Shown: positions 7,449 through 15,105, counted from the first letter of the stretch. The stretch is DNA of 23,665 bases from Treponema sp. (GCA_016296205.1 JAEDJS010000032.1:1-23665), one strand, 5' to 3'. Numbers and translations: made by a program. Notes: generated from the sequence alone by a model not told the origin.

Positions 7449-8767
7449 CAGTTGTAAATATTATTTGTGAAATAATTCTTCCGATTTTACTTTTGATTTT
7501 TCTTCTTTTTTCCAGTGGATTTTTTGCCGGTAGTGAAACAGCTTTTACTTCCATCAGTAAAATTCAAGTCAGACAGCTTCAGAAAAAAACTGATAAAAAA
7601 AGTAAACGGATTTTAAAACTAAGAAACAAAATGGATTTTCTCATTACTACGGTTTTAACTGGAACTAATCTTATTAATACCTTGATGAGTGCTCTTGTTA
7701 CAAGTTTTGTTGTAAGCAAATTTGGATCAACTTATGTAACTGCGGCTACTGCAATTCTTACAATTCTTGTTATTGTTTTTTCTGAGATTATTCCAAAAAC
7801 TCTTGGTGCTTTTAAATCTTTAGAATTTTCAGAGTTTTCCAGCGGTTTGCTTTTGGTTGTTCAGACTGTGTTTTTTCCTGTTGTCTGGATTTTTTCTATG
7901 CTTACTAAATTTATTGAGTTTATTGAAAAAATTCTTTTTAAAGAAAAGCAGACTCTTGTTACAGAAGAAGAATTAAAAACTTTGATTGATGTTTCTGAAA
8001 ATGAAGGTACAATCGAAGTTTCGGAAAAAAAATTACTTAACCGAATTTTTGAATTTAGTGATTTGCGGGTAAGTGATTTTTACAGACACCGTTCTCTTGT
8101 AACTTATCTTAATGTTAACAGTCCAGTAAAGGATGCAATTAAAATTTTTAGTGACTGCGGCTATTCACGTATTCCGATTTATGAAGAAAACCTGGAAAAT
8201 GTTGTAGGGCTTTTGTTTTATAAAAGTATAGTTTTTGCAGAAAGATCTGAGCTCAACTCTCCGCTCTTTATTCGTTCAAATATGAAAAAAATTATGTTTG
8301 TTCCGGAAACTTTGTCTGCAGTTGATCTTCTTAAAGAATTTAAAAAGGCAAAACAGAATTTTGCAGTTGTAGTTGATGAGTATGGCACCAACTGCGGAAT
8401 TGTTACAATGGATGATATTTTAAAAGCAGTGTTTGGTCACGTTACAGACGAAAACGGATTGGTAGACGACGCTCCGGAAAAAAAGATTAAAGTTCTTGCA
8501 AATGGAGATTTGATTGTTCCCGGAAATATGAAGCTTGAAGAAATCAATGAAGTAATGCAGATTAGTCTGGAAAGTGAAAACTATGATACACTTGCAGGAT
8601 GGCTTCTTGAAAAATTCGATGAGCTTCCATCAACTGGCCGCTCATATAAATGGAATGGAATTCTTTTTGTGGTAGAAGATCAGTCAGACAGAAGAATTCA
8701 ATCTGTTAGAATGAGCGGTGAATGTCTTCATGCAATTGGATCGATTTTAAAAACTTTGGCCAGCTGA
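7445..8767 (+). CDS. CNNM/CBS-domain membrane protein, CorC/HlyC family, second paralogue
   Basis: The 440-residue product repeats the layout of its upstream neighbour: CNNM transmembrane domain (residues about 1-180, GSETAFTSISKIQVRQ motif), CBS pair (about 205-325, with VVDEYGTNCGIVTMDD in the second) and transporter-associated domain. The two proteins are clearly paralogous but well diverged. In this copy the first CBS lacks the MIPR motif and reads FYRHRSLV, so nucleotide or Mg binding there may be weakened. Tandem coupled paralogues suggest a heterodimer with unequal CBS modules; this is inference. The last 40 nt overlap the 3' end of the minus-strand pseudouridine synthase gene, and no terminator is visible between them. 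Confidence 0.92.
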   Translation: MTVVNIICEIILPILLLIFLLFSSGFFAGSETAFTSISKIQVRQLQKKTDKKSKRILKLRNKMDFLITTVLTGTNLINTLMSALVTSFVVSKFGSTYVTAATAILTILVIVFSEIIPKTLGAFKSLEFSEFSSGLLLVVQTVFFPVVWIFSMLTKFIEFIEKILFKEKQTLVTEEELKTLIDVSENEGTIEVSEKKLLNRIFEFSDLRVSDFYRHRSLVTYLNVNSPVKDAIKIFSDCGYSRIPIYEENLENVVGLLFYKSIVFAERSELNSPLFIRSNMKKIMFVPETLSAVDLLKEFKKAKQNFAVVVDEYGTNCGIVTMDDILKAVFGHVTDENGLVDDAPEKKIKVLANGDLIVPGNMKLEEINEVMQISLESENYDTLAGWLLEKFDELPSTGRSYKWNGILFVVEDQSDRRIQSVRMSGECLHAIGSILKTLAS

Positions 8768-9474
8768 TTTCTTGTGGCATCCATATCTTTTGGATAAGGG
8801 GCAAAATATTCAACTGGTTCACCTGAAACTGGATGTGCAAATTTAATTGAATAAGCATGCATTGCAAGTCGTTTTAAAAGTGGGTTTTCTGTTTCTGTGT
8901 CGCCGTTGTATTTTTTCTTGAAGTCGCTTAGTCTGACGGGTTTTTGATTTCCTGAATAAAGTGGATCGCAGACAATAGAAGCTCCCTGTTCCTGAAGATG
9001 AACTCTTATCTGATGAGTCCTGTCTGTTACTGGTTCTGCAGAAATCCAGCTGTAAGGACCACAAGTTCCAATCAATTTAAAATTTGTTAATGCGCTTTTG
9101 CCAAATCTTTTGTTTACTTTTGAACGGTGGCGGTCGTCACAATCCGGTTGAATTGGTGAATTGCATTTGATTGATTCCCACATTGGATGGCCGTTAATCA
9201 GGCAGTGGTAAATTTTGCAAACCTGTTTTTCTTCAAACTGTTCACGTAATTTTGTAAAAGCTTCTTCTGTTTTTGCATAAACAACAATTCCGCTGGCATC
9301 TTTGTCTATTCTATGAACCGCGTAGATTTCTCCAAATTCTTTTTTAAGTTCAAGGTCAAGGCGGGGACTTTCGTTGTCGTATCTGTCGCTGGCTGTAAGC
9401 ATTCCACTTTTTTTGTTAACAACAAGAATTGAATCATCTGAATAAATTACTGAATAGTTTGGAATAATTTTCAT
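8728..9474 (-). CDS. RluA-family pseudouridine synthase
   Basis: The enzyme isomerises uridine to pseudouridine in rRNA or tRNA. The 248-residue protein shows the RluA catalytic motif VHRIDKDASG with catalytic Asp57, the RTHQIRVHL motif, and a typical C-terminal GEPVEYFAPYP region. It has no N-terminal S4 domain, so it resembles the compact RluA class rather than RluC or RluD. The actual target base cannot be told from sequence. The ATG has no Shine-Dalgarno and lies 6 nt after a TATACT box, which predicts a leaderless mRNA. Its 3' end overlaps the convergent CorC-like gene by 40 nt, and its promoter interleaves with that of the divergent acyl-CoA synthetase gene. Confidence 0.93.
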   Translation of the reverse strand: MKIIPNYSVIYSDDSILVVNKKSGMLTASDRYDNESPRLDLELKKEFGEIYAVHRIDKDASGIVVYAKTEEAFTKLREQFEEKQVCKIYHCLINGHPMWESIKCNSPIQPDCDDRHRSKVNKRFGKSALTNFKLIGTCGPYSWISAEPVTDRTHQIRVHLQEQGASIVCDPLYSGNQKPVRLSDFKKKYNGDTETENPLLKRLAMHAYSIKFAHPVSGEPVEYFAPYPKDMDATRNQLAKVFKIDPIA

Positions 9475-9480
9475 GCCCCA

Positions 9481-9509
9481 AGTATACAGAATTTTTTTGA
9501 AGATTTCTA
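9481..9509 (-). promoter_or_regulatory. Promoter of the pseudouridine synthase gene
   Basis: On the minus strand, TAGAAA (9504-9509, 4 of 6 consensus), a 17-bp spacer and TATACT (9481-9486) lie 6 nt before the ATG. This predicts transcription starting at or next to the start codon. The -35 of the opposite promoter (9497-9502) sits inside its spacer, so polymerase binding at one should exclude the other. Confidence 0.55.
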
Positions 9510-9525
9510 TAATTTGTGATAGAAT
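9497..9525 (+). promoter_or_regulatory. Promoter of the acyl-CoA synthetase gene
   Basis: TTGAAG (9497-9502), an exact 17-bp spacer and TAGAAT (9520-9525) are followed by 8 nt and the ATG at 9534. No Shine-Dalgarno is present, so the mRNA is predicted to be leaderless. Confidence 0.72.
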
Positions 9526-9533
9526 AATTTTAA

Positions 9534-11156
9534 ATGTATAAAGAATTTTTTAACGACGATTATACTTTTAATATTCCTCAGAATTTTAATTTTACTTTTC
9601 ATGTTCTTGATAAGCTTGCAGAAAAATTTCCCCATAAAAAATGTCTTGTTTGGACCGATGATAATGGGGATGAAAAATTTTTTGACTTCTTGCAGATGAA
9701 ATCAAATGTAGACAGGACTGTAAAATATCTTGCTGTAAATGGAATTAAAAAAGGCGATGCGGTAATGTTGATTTTGCGACGTCGTTATGAATTCTGGTTT
9801 TTTCTTCTTGCATTAATAAAACTTGGGGCGGTGGCAGTTCCGTGTCCATATACACTTAGAAGTCTTGACCTTGAATATCGGATAAGATGCTGCAGTCCAA
9901 AAATGATTGTTACATTTGAATCCGAAGAATTGCAGAATGAAGTTCAAAGTGCTGTAAATAATTCAACTGGATCTATTGATGTAAATCCTTTGCTTGTAAC
10001 AGTTGGCAGTTCTCGCAAAAACTGGAAATCTTATTGGGAAGAGATTTTTAATTTGCCCTTTGCTCCAGGAATTAAAATTCCAAATTGCAGTGTTAATGAC
10101 AGTAATGATCCAATGCTTGTATATTTTACCAGCGGTACAAGTGGAAATCCCAAAATGGTTTGCCACGATTTTAAATATCCTCTGATTCATATTATCACTG
10201 CAAAATTCTGGCAGCATGTTTGCCATGACGGTATTCATCTTTCAGTTGCAGAGACTGGCTGGGCAAAAGCAATGTGGGGAAAAATTTTTGGACAATGGCT
10301 TTGTGGCAGTCCAGTTTTTGTTTATGATTTTAAAAGTTTTAATCCTTCCAGGTTGATGAATAAAATTCAACAGTATGGGGTTTCTACTCTTTGCGCTACC
10401 CCAACTATTTACCGCTATCTTGTTCAACTTGATTTAAAATCATTTGACTTGTCACGATTAAAATATGCAGTTACTGCCGGAGAAAGTATTCCATGGAATG
10501 TTGCAGTTGATTTTTACAATCAGACGGGATTAAAAATTCGGGAAGCTTATGGCCAGACAGAAACAGGTTTGCTTATTGGAAACTTTGGAAACATAGAAAA
10601 TAATAAACCAATAATCGGGACTCCAAATCCGGCTTATAAGATTATGCTGATTGACAATGATGGAAATAAAATTTTAAAACCTCACACCATTGGAGAAATC
10701 TGCGTTGATGTAAATTATTGCAGTGTTGGAATTTTTAAAGGGTATTACAAAAATCAGGAATTAACAGAAAAAGTTTTTTGCGGAGGAATTTATCACACTG
10801 GAGATCTGGCATATTTTGATGAAGAAAATAATTGGGTTTATGTTAGCCGGAAAGATGACATTATTAAAAGCAAAGGATTTAGAATCAGTCCATATGAGGT
10901 TGAGAGTATATTGAATTGTCACCCGGCTGTTAGTGATTCTTTTGTGTTTGGCCAGAAAGATGAACGTAAAGGTGTTGTTGTAAAATGCAGAATTGTTCTT
11001 AAAGAAAATTACGAACCGTCAGATAAAGTAGCAGACGATATAATAAAATTTGCATTAAGTAAAACTTCATCATATAAGATTCCTCAGAAAATAGAATTTG
11101 TAAATGAAATTCAAAAAACCCTAAGCGGAAAAACAGTTCGGAATCAGCATAAATAA
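9534..11156 (+). CDS. AMP-forming acyl-CoA synthetase (acetyl/medium-chain type)
   Basis: This ANL-superfamily enzyme should activate a carboxylic acid with ATP to an acyl-adenylate and then form the CoA thioester. Over 540 residues the core motifs are in order: phosphate-binding loop YFTSGTSGNPKM (197-208), adenine-binding YGQTE (339-343), YHTGDLAYFDEENNW, the hinge region RKDDIIKSKGFRISPYEVE, and the C-terminal SGK with catalytic Lys533. The pattern is closest to medium-chain (ACSM-like) synthetases rather than housekeeping Acs, which is about 650 residues. The substrate could be a short or branched-chain fatty acid or an aromatic acid; the sequence alone does not settle it. It is monocistronic, divergent from the pseudouridine synthase gene, with no visible terminator before asnA. 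Confidence 0.9.
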   Translation: MYKEFFNDDYTFNIPQNFNFTFHVLDKLAEKFPHKKCLVWTDDNGDEKFFDFLQMKSNVDRTVKYLAVNGIKKGDAVMLILRRRYEFWFFLLALIKLGAVAVPCPYTLRSLDLEYRIRCCSPKMIVTFESEELQNEVQSAVNNSTGSIDVNPLLVTVGSSRKNWKSYWEEIFNLPFAPGIKIPNCSVNDSNDPMLVYFTSGTSGNPKMVCHDFKYPLIHIITAKFWQHVCHDGIHLSVAETGWAKAMWGKIFGQWLCGSPVFVYDFKSFNPSRLMNKIQQYGVSTLCATPTIYRYLVQLDLKSFDLSRLKYAVTAGESIPWNVAVDFYNQTGLKIREAYGQTETGLLIGNFGNIENNKPIIGTPNPAYKIMLIDNDGNKILKPHTIGEICVDVNYCSVGIFKGYYKNQELTEKVFCGGIYHTGDLAYFDEENNWVYVSRKDDIIKSKGFRISPYEVESILNCHPAVSDSFVFGQKDERKGVVVKCRIVLKENYEPSDKVADDIIKFALSKTSSYKIPQKIEFVNEIQKTLSGKTVRNQHK

Positions 11157-11161
11157 AAATC

Positions 11162-11190
11162 TTGTAAATAGTAACAAAAACTATTATAAT
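11162..11190 (+). promoter_or_regulatory. asnA promoter with an internal inverted repeat
   Basis: TTGTAA (11162-11167), a 17-bp spacer and TATAAT (11185-11190) form a strong sigma-70-like promoter. AATAGT (11167-11172) and ACTATT (11180-11185) form an inverted repeat filling the spacer, which could be an operator. Transcription should start near 11197, giving a leader of about 20 nt with an AGAGG ribosome-binding site at 11204-11208. Confidence 0.65.
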
Positions 11191-11215
11191 TATTAACTTG
11201 AACAGAGGTATAGTA

Positions 11216-12250
11216 ATGGCAAATATTTATCCGCAGAATTATAAAGCAATTTTAAATGACAAAGAAACAGAACATGCAATCAGCAGACTTAAGGATTTTT
11301 TTCAGACAAGTCTTAGCACTCAGTTGAACCTTACTCGTGTTACTGCTCCGCTTTTTGTAGAAGCAGGTAAAGGTCTTAATGATGATTTGAATGGTGTAGA
11401 AAGAGCTGTTAGTTTCCCTGTAAAAAATATGAATGAAAAGAAACTGGAAATTGTTCAGTCTCTTGCAAAATGGAAGCGTGTAAAAGTTACAGAACTTAAA
11501 CTCAACGAAAATTTTGGTATTTATACAGACATGAATGCAATTCGTCCTGATGATAATATGGATAATATTCATTCCATTTATGTAGACCAGTGGGACTGGG
11601 AAATGAGAATTAATCCATCAGACAGAACTGTAGAAAAACTTAAAAGCGTTGTAGAAAAAATTTATGCAACTCTCAAACAGACAGAATTTTTTATTTACGA
11701 TAATTATCCGCAGATAAAGCCTTGTCTTCCAGAAAATATTACATTCCTCTGGGCAGACGATCTGGCAAAACAGTTCCCGGATAAAACAGATAAGGAACGT
11801 GAAGCAGAAGTTGTAAAAAAATACGGTGCAGTTTTCCTTATGGGAATTGGCGGTAAACTTTGCGACGGCAAACCTCATGATGGTCGTGCTCCTGATTATG
11901 ATGACTGGAGTACAAAACATGAAGATGGTCACATGGGTCTTAACGGTGATATTCTTGTATGGAACCCTGTTCTTAATATTCCTTTTGAACTTTCATCAAT
12001 GGGTGTTCGTGTTAGTCCGGAAAGTCTTTTGAATCAGTTGCAGGAACGTAATTGTATGGAAAGAAAGGAACTTGCATTCCATAAAATGCTTCTTAATGGT
12101 GAGCTTTATCAGACATTGGGCGGTGGAATTGGCCAGAGCCGATTGTGTATGTATTTCCTGCGCAAAGCACATATTGGAGAAATCCAGGTATCAAGCTGGC
12201 CGGAATCAATGATTGCTGAATGCAAACAGAACGGAATCAACTTATTGTAA
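11216..12250 (+). CDS. asnA: Aspartate-ammonia ligase (asparagine synthetase A)
   Basis: The enzyme makes asparagine from aspartate, ammonia and ATP, through an aspartyl-AMP intermediate, in the cytoplasm. The 344-residue product aligns from memory with E. coli AsnA along its whole length: SLAKWKR, YVDQWDWE, GAVFLMGIGGKL, RAPDYDDWST, GLNGDILVWNPVL, ELSSMGVRV and GGGIGQSRL are all present. It is a class II aminoacyl-tRNA synthetase-like fold. The ATG at 11216 is chosen because AGAGG lies 7 nt upstream and the predicted transcription start (about 11197) leaves no room for an upstream in-frame TTG at 11198. It is monocistronic, with its own promoter and a terminator at 12267-12311. Confidence 0.97.
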   Translation: MANIYPQNYKAILNDKETEHAISRLKDFFQTSLSTQLNLTRVTAPLFVEAGKGLNDDLNGVERAVSFPVKNMNEKKLEIVQSLAKWKRVKVTELKLNENFGIYTDMNAIRPDDNMDNIHSIYVDQWDWEMRINPSDRTVEKLKSVVEKIYATLKQTEFFIYDNYPQIKPCLPENITFLWADDLAKQFPDKTDKEREAEVVKKYGAVFLMGIGGKLCDGKPHDGRAPDYDDWSTKHEDGHMGLNGDILVWNPVLNIPFELSSMGVRVSPESLLNQLQERNCMERKELAFHKMLLNGELYQTLGGGIGQSRLCMYFLRKAHIGEIQVSSWPESMIAECKQNGINLL

Positions 12251-12266
12251 TAGAATAATTACAAAG

Positions 12267-12311
12267 TGGGGCAGGCGCAAAAAAGAATTAAACCTTGCCC
12301 CAATTTTTTTT
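12267..12311 (+). terminator. Intrinsic terminator after asnA, abutting the next gene's RBS
   Basis: TGGGGCAGG (12267-12275) pairs with CTTGCCCCA (12294-12302), nine pairs with one G-T wobble, followed by eight T residues at 12304-12311. The T-run ends only 3 nt before the GGAGG of the next gene, so transcription of that gene must read through this structure or start inside it. Confidence 0.85.
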
Positions 12312-12325
12312 GCCGGAGGAAAATT

Positions 12326-13318
12326 ATGGCTTCTGAAAAAATATACACTTTTGATGCAAATAAAATTATTTCTAGTTTGCCAGATTTTGCCCAGAAAGAA
12401 ATTACTGAACTTACTGTAAATGATCCAGAATTTAGTGGAGATAAAAAACAGATTTGTAATTTGCTCCAGGCAGTGAGTGAACAATGTCCTGAACTTTTTG
12501 TAAGCCTTCTTGCAGATGTGAATGTTATAGATTCAAAGCTTTGCAACCTTCTTAAAAATGTTTACTGTTCATTGGAAATTAATCTTACTGGTTTAGAAAA
12601 AAACGGAAATCTTCTTTTTGACAAAAAATTGTATCAGAATAAAATCAATATGCTTAATGCTTCCCAGGTTGTGTTTGGCTTTAATATGGATTATGGGGTA
12701 AAAGCTGGAGATACTTTTAAAAGTTTTAAAGACCGTCTTGATTTTGCCGTAAGTTTGTATCCGAATCATATTGATTTTGCACAGCTGTTTGACAAAGAAA
12801 AAAAATGCATAAAGAGCACTGGAATTTATTCTTCTAAAGATATTGAAACTTCCAGAAATATTGCTTTTGCAGTCTGGACTTTCTATTCTTGTGGAAGAGC
12901 TGTTCCATTTTTTAATTCTCTTTTAAAACCATTAAAAATAAGTGCCAATGCTTTCTTTAGTGATTTTTCTGAGTGGCAGATTTGTTCAAATTGTGGAGTA
13001 GACAGCGGATTTGATCCAGAAGTTGTTTCCCACCAGGAAGTAGAAAAATTGATGATAAAATTTCTTGAGCAGAAATTTGAAGAAAAGCAGAAGAGCCATT
13101 TGATTCCATTGGTTAAAGATGTTGTAAAATTGAATGGAGCTTTTGCAAGAGTAAGTGAAACTGGTCTGGAAGAAATTGTAGAAACAGTTTACAGCCCGGA
13201 TGATTTGTTAAGCCCTCAGATTTTTGATTTGCAGAAATTCTTTGATAACATTCCACTGGAAAGTAACAGCACAAAAGTATTTGTTTCAGATGAATGTGTT
13301 GATTATAGAATAATGTAG
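12326..13318 (+). CDS. Radical-SAM-like barrel protein lacking the 4Fe-4S motif
   Basis: The 330-residue soluble protein has no annotation I can assign with certainty. Its pattern resembles the radical-SAM barrel and C-terminal region of B12-binding radical SAM proteins. ELTVNDPEFSGDKK (28-41) matches the usual second strand (DPTFN...); CSLEINLTGLE (81-91) matches the strand that usually reads SLQIGLQS; VFGFNMDYGVKAGDTFKSF (116-134) matches the segment usually reading IYGLPGDT; and SLYPNHIDF (143-151) follows. The N-terminal B12-binding part and the CxxxCxxC cluster strand are absent, and the gene starts cleanly after them. A CSNC pair sits at 220-223. The ATG at 12326 has GGAGG 6 nt upstream; a GTG at 12266 lies in the terminator stem. 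It may be a cluster-less relative with a binding or scaffold role. The homology is from remembered motifs and is unproven. Confidence 0.6.
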   Translation: MASEKIYTFDANKIISSLPDFAQKEITELTVNDPEFSGDKKQICNLLQAVSEQCPELFVSLLADVNVIDSKLCNLLKNVYCSLEINLTGLEKNGNLLFDKKLYQNKINMLNASQVVFGFNMDYGVKAGDTFKSFKDRLDFAVSLYPNHIDFAQLFDKEKKCIKSTGIYSSKDIETSRNIAFAVWTFYSCGRAVPFFNSLLKPLKISANAFFSDFSEWQICSNCGVDSGFDPEVVSHQEVEKLMIKFLEQKFEEKQKSHLIPLVKDVVKLNGAFARVSETGLEEIVETVYSPDDLLSPQIFDLQKFFDNIPLESNSTKVFVSDECVDYRIM

Positions 13319-13319
13319 A

Positions 13320-13452
13320 AAAAAAGGGGGCTGTCCCAAAAGAATTAAGCCTCTGTCATTCTGAACCTGATTCAGAATCTTAAGCACTATATATAGTGTG
13401 GATGCTGAAATAAATTCAACATGACAGGACTTATTGGACAGCCCCTTTTTTT
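13320..13452. repeat. 133-bp structured repeat element / bidirectional terminator
   Basis: A 17-bp inverted repeat (13320-13336 and 13436-13452, 16 Watson-Crick pairs plus one G-T) closes the element: an A-run, GGGGCTGTCC, then GGACAGCCCC and a T-run. It can terminate transcription from both convergent neighbours. Nested inside is a 73-bp core (13354-13426) bounded by TGTCAT and ATGACA, with three small dyads: TTCTGAA/TTCAGAA, the perfect palindrome CACTATATATAGTG (13385-13398) and TGCTGAA/TTCAACA. This is the same architecture as the 64-bp repeats at both window ends, although the sequence is diverged. The GGGGCTGTCCCAAAA end resembles terminal inverted repeats of some insertion sequences, which would make it a MITE-like remnant; that is inference. 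Confidence 0.8.
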
Positions 13453-13457
13453 ATAAA

Positions 13458-14957
13458 CTATTTAGAAAATTTATAATGTCCTGTACTGATTGTGTGTCCT
13501 TCTTCCCAAACATCAAACCAGATTTCTTTTTTTCCATTTAAGTCTAATGCTTCGTAGAAATCTTCAATAGAAGTTACCGGAATATCATTAACGGCTGTAA
13601 TAATGTCGCCATTCTGCAAACGTAATGCAGCGGCTGGAGTTTTTTCAATAATGTTTGCAACTACGATACCTTTAACTTTTTTGTCGGTAATTTTATTCTT
13701 TGTTTTAAATTCTTCTGTAAGGGGAGTAGCAATAAAGCCTGGCCACAATTTTGAATTATCGTTAACAATATTATCTTCACGTTCATCAATTGTAATTGTA
13801 AGGTTTACTTTATTTTTTCCACGGAGAACAACAAAGTTTGCTTTTTCTCCACTTGGAATCGAACCAACTTCTCGGCTTAACTGTTCAGTTGATGTGATTT
13901 TTTTGCCATTTAATTCAACAACATAATCACCAGCCCGGATTCCACCTTTTTCTGCTGGGCTTCCAATGAAAATTTCCGAAATAAATGCACCTTCTTCGTC
14001 ATTAATTCCAAGACTGTCTTTGTAGATTTTTGTAATATCTGAAAGACTTACCCCAAGCCATCCGTAAACAATTTTTCCTTTTGTAATAAACTGGTCAATT
14101 GCTTTTTTTACGTTGTTGATTGGAATGCTGAATCCCAAGCCTACACTGCCACCGCTGGAAGAAGCAATCCATGTGTTGATTCCAATAACTTCTCCGTAGA
14201 TGTTTACCAAAGGTCCGCCGCTGTTCCCCTGGTTGATTGCGGCATCAGTCTGAATAAAATCAGAAATTGAACCGATTCCTTTTCCGCTTCTGCCAGTTGC
14301 AGAAACAATGCCCTGTGTTACAGAACCAAAATATCCCAAAGGACTTCCCAAAGCTATACAGATATCACCAGTGTGAACTTCATCGCTGTCGCCCAATGCT
14401 GCAATTGCAATTGACTGATCATCACTTTCAAAGCTGACTAATGCAATGTCGATTCTTTCATCTGCACCAACAAGTTTTCCGTCAAACTCACGGCCGTCAT
14501 TCAACTTGATTTTGATTGTTGTGGCCTTTCCTGCAACGTGATTATTTGTAAGCACATAATTTGTTTTTCCGTTTCTGCGAACAATTACACCGCTTCCCAA
14601 ACCGGTTTGTTCATATTCACGGTAATTTTCTTCTTTTTGATCATCCTGGTCTGGAAAACCAAAAAAGAATGGCAGGTCTTTAAAAGGGTTGTATGTTTTT
14701 ACTTTTGTTTTTTCTGTTACATCAACTTCTACAACTGCAGGAAGAACCCCGCTGGCAATTGATCTGAATGTTGACTGTAATGCTTCTGCTACTGCCAGTG
14801 ATTCTTTTGGAATTGTAACAACTGGTTTAGTTTCTGCAAATGCAACGTTGGCAGAACCATTGTTTGCTTTGCAGGAGAATGAAACAACGCCGAATGTTAA
14901 CACAGCAGCAAGTGTTCCAACTGTAATTCCAATGGCATTCTTAGTGCTTTTCTTCAT
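13458..14957 (-). CDS. HtrA/Deg-family periplasmic serine protease
   Basis: This is an envelope quality-control protease and chaperone. The 499-residue product has an N-terminal signal or anchor (hydrophobic residues 8-27), then a trypsin-like domain with His140 (NNHVAG), Asp170 (ERIDIALV) and Ser246 (GNSGGP), so it should be active. Two PDZ domains follow (about residues 285-385 and 400-490), the DegP/DegQ arrangement. The Q-linker/LA loop (residues about 90-117) is acidic and unusual in being FFFGFPDQDDQKEE-like. Cys29 (SFSC) lies near the signal end but does not make a standard lipobox. AGGAGA at 14964-14969 on the minus strand supports the ATG. A TATAAT at 14992-14997 is a plausible -10, though with a poor -35. 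Transcription probably ends in the shared repeat at 13320-13452. Confidence 0.95.
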   Translation of the reverse strand: MKKSTKNAIGITVGTLAAVLTFGVVSFSCKANNGSANVAFAETKPVVTIPKESLAVAEALQSTFRSIASGVLPAVVEVDVTEKTKVKTYNPFKDLPFFFGFPDQDDQKEENYREYEQTGLGSGVIVRRNGKTNYVLTNNHVAGKATTIKIKLNDGREFDGKLVGADERIDIALVSFESDDQSIAIAALGDSDEVHTGDICIALGSPLGYFGSVTQGIVSATGRSGKGIGSISDFIQTDAAINQGNSGGPLVNIYGEVIGINTWIASSSGGSVGLGFSIPINNVKKAIDQFITKGKIVYGWLGVSLSDITKIYKDSLGINDEEGAFISEIFIGSPAEKGGIRAGDYVVELNGKKITSTEQLSREVGSIPSGEKANFVVLRGKNKVNLTITIDEREDNIVNDNSKLWPGFIATPLTEEFKTKNKITDKKVKGIVVANIIEKTPAAALRLQNGDIITAVNDIPVTSIEDFYEALDLNGKKEIWFDVWEEGHTISTGHYKFSK

Positions 14958-15075
14958 ATTTTGTCTCCTTTTTTTATGGATTTTTGAATTTATTATACTT
15001 CTAATATAATGAATTTTTACTAAAAAAGTTACATTTTATTCAAAAAAAACAAAAAATCTACTATATATAATCACA

Positions 15076-15105
15076 TTGACCGAAACCGCTAATTAGTGTT
15101 AAAAT
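15076..15105 (+). promoter_or_regulatory. Probable promoter of the lolA-rodZ-like genes
   Basis: TTGACC (15076-15081), an 18-bp spacer and TAAAAT (15100-15105) give a reasonable sigma-70-like match. A TATACT at 15105-15110 is a better -10 by sequence but would need a 23-bp spacer. It leaves a leader of about 25-30 nt ending in GAGGTGA (15126-15132). Confidence 0.5.

Noticed and set aside
11198..11215. TTG start adding six residues to AsnA
   Set aside because: It coincides with the predicted transcription start and has no ribosome-binding site; the ATG at 11216 has AGAGG and fits known AsnA N-termini.
12266..12325. GTG start adding 20 residues to the radical-SAM-like protein
   Set aside because: It would be inside the asnA terminator stem and lacks a Shine-Dalgarno; GGAGG precedes the ATG at 12326.
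14865..14957. HtrA as a lipoprotein through Cys29 (SFSC)
   Set aside because: Ser at -3 and Phe at -2 do not fit even a relaxed spirochaete lipobox; an ordinary signal peptide or anchor is simpler.
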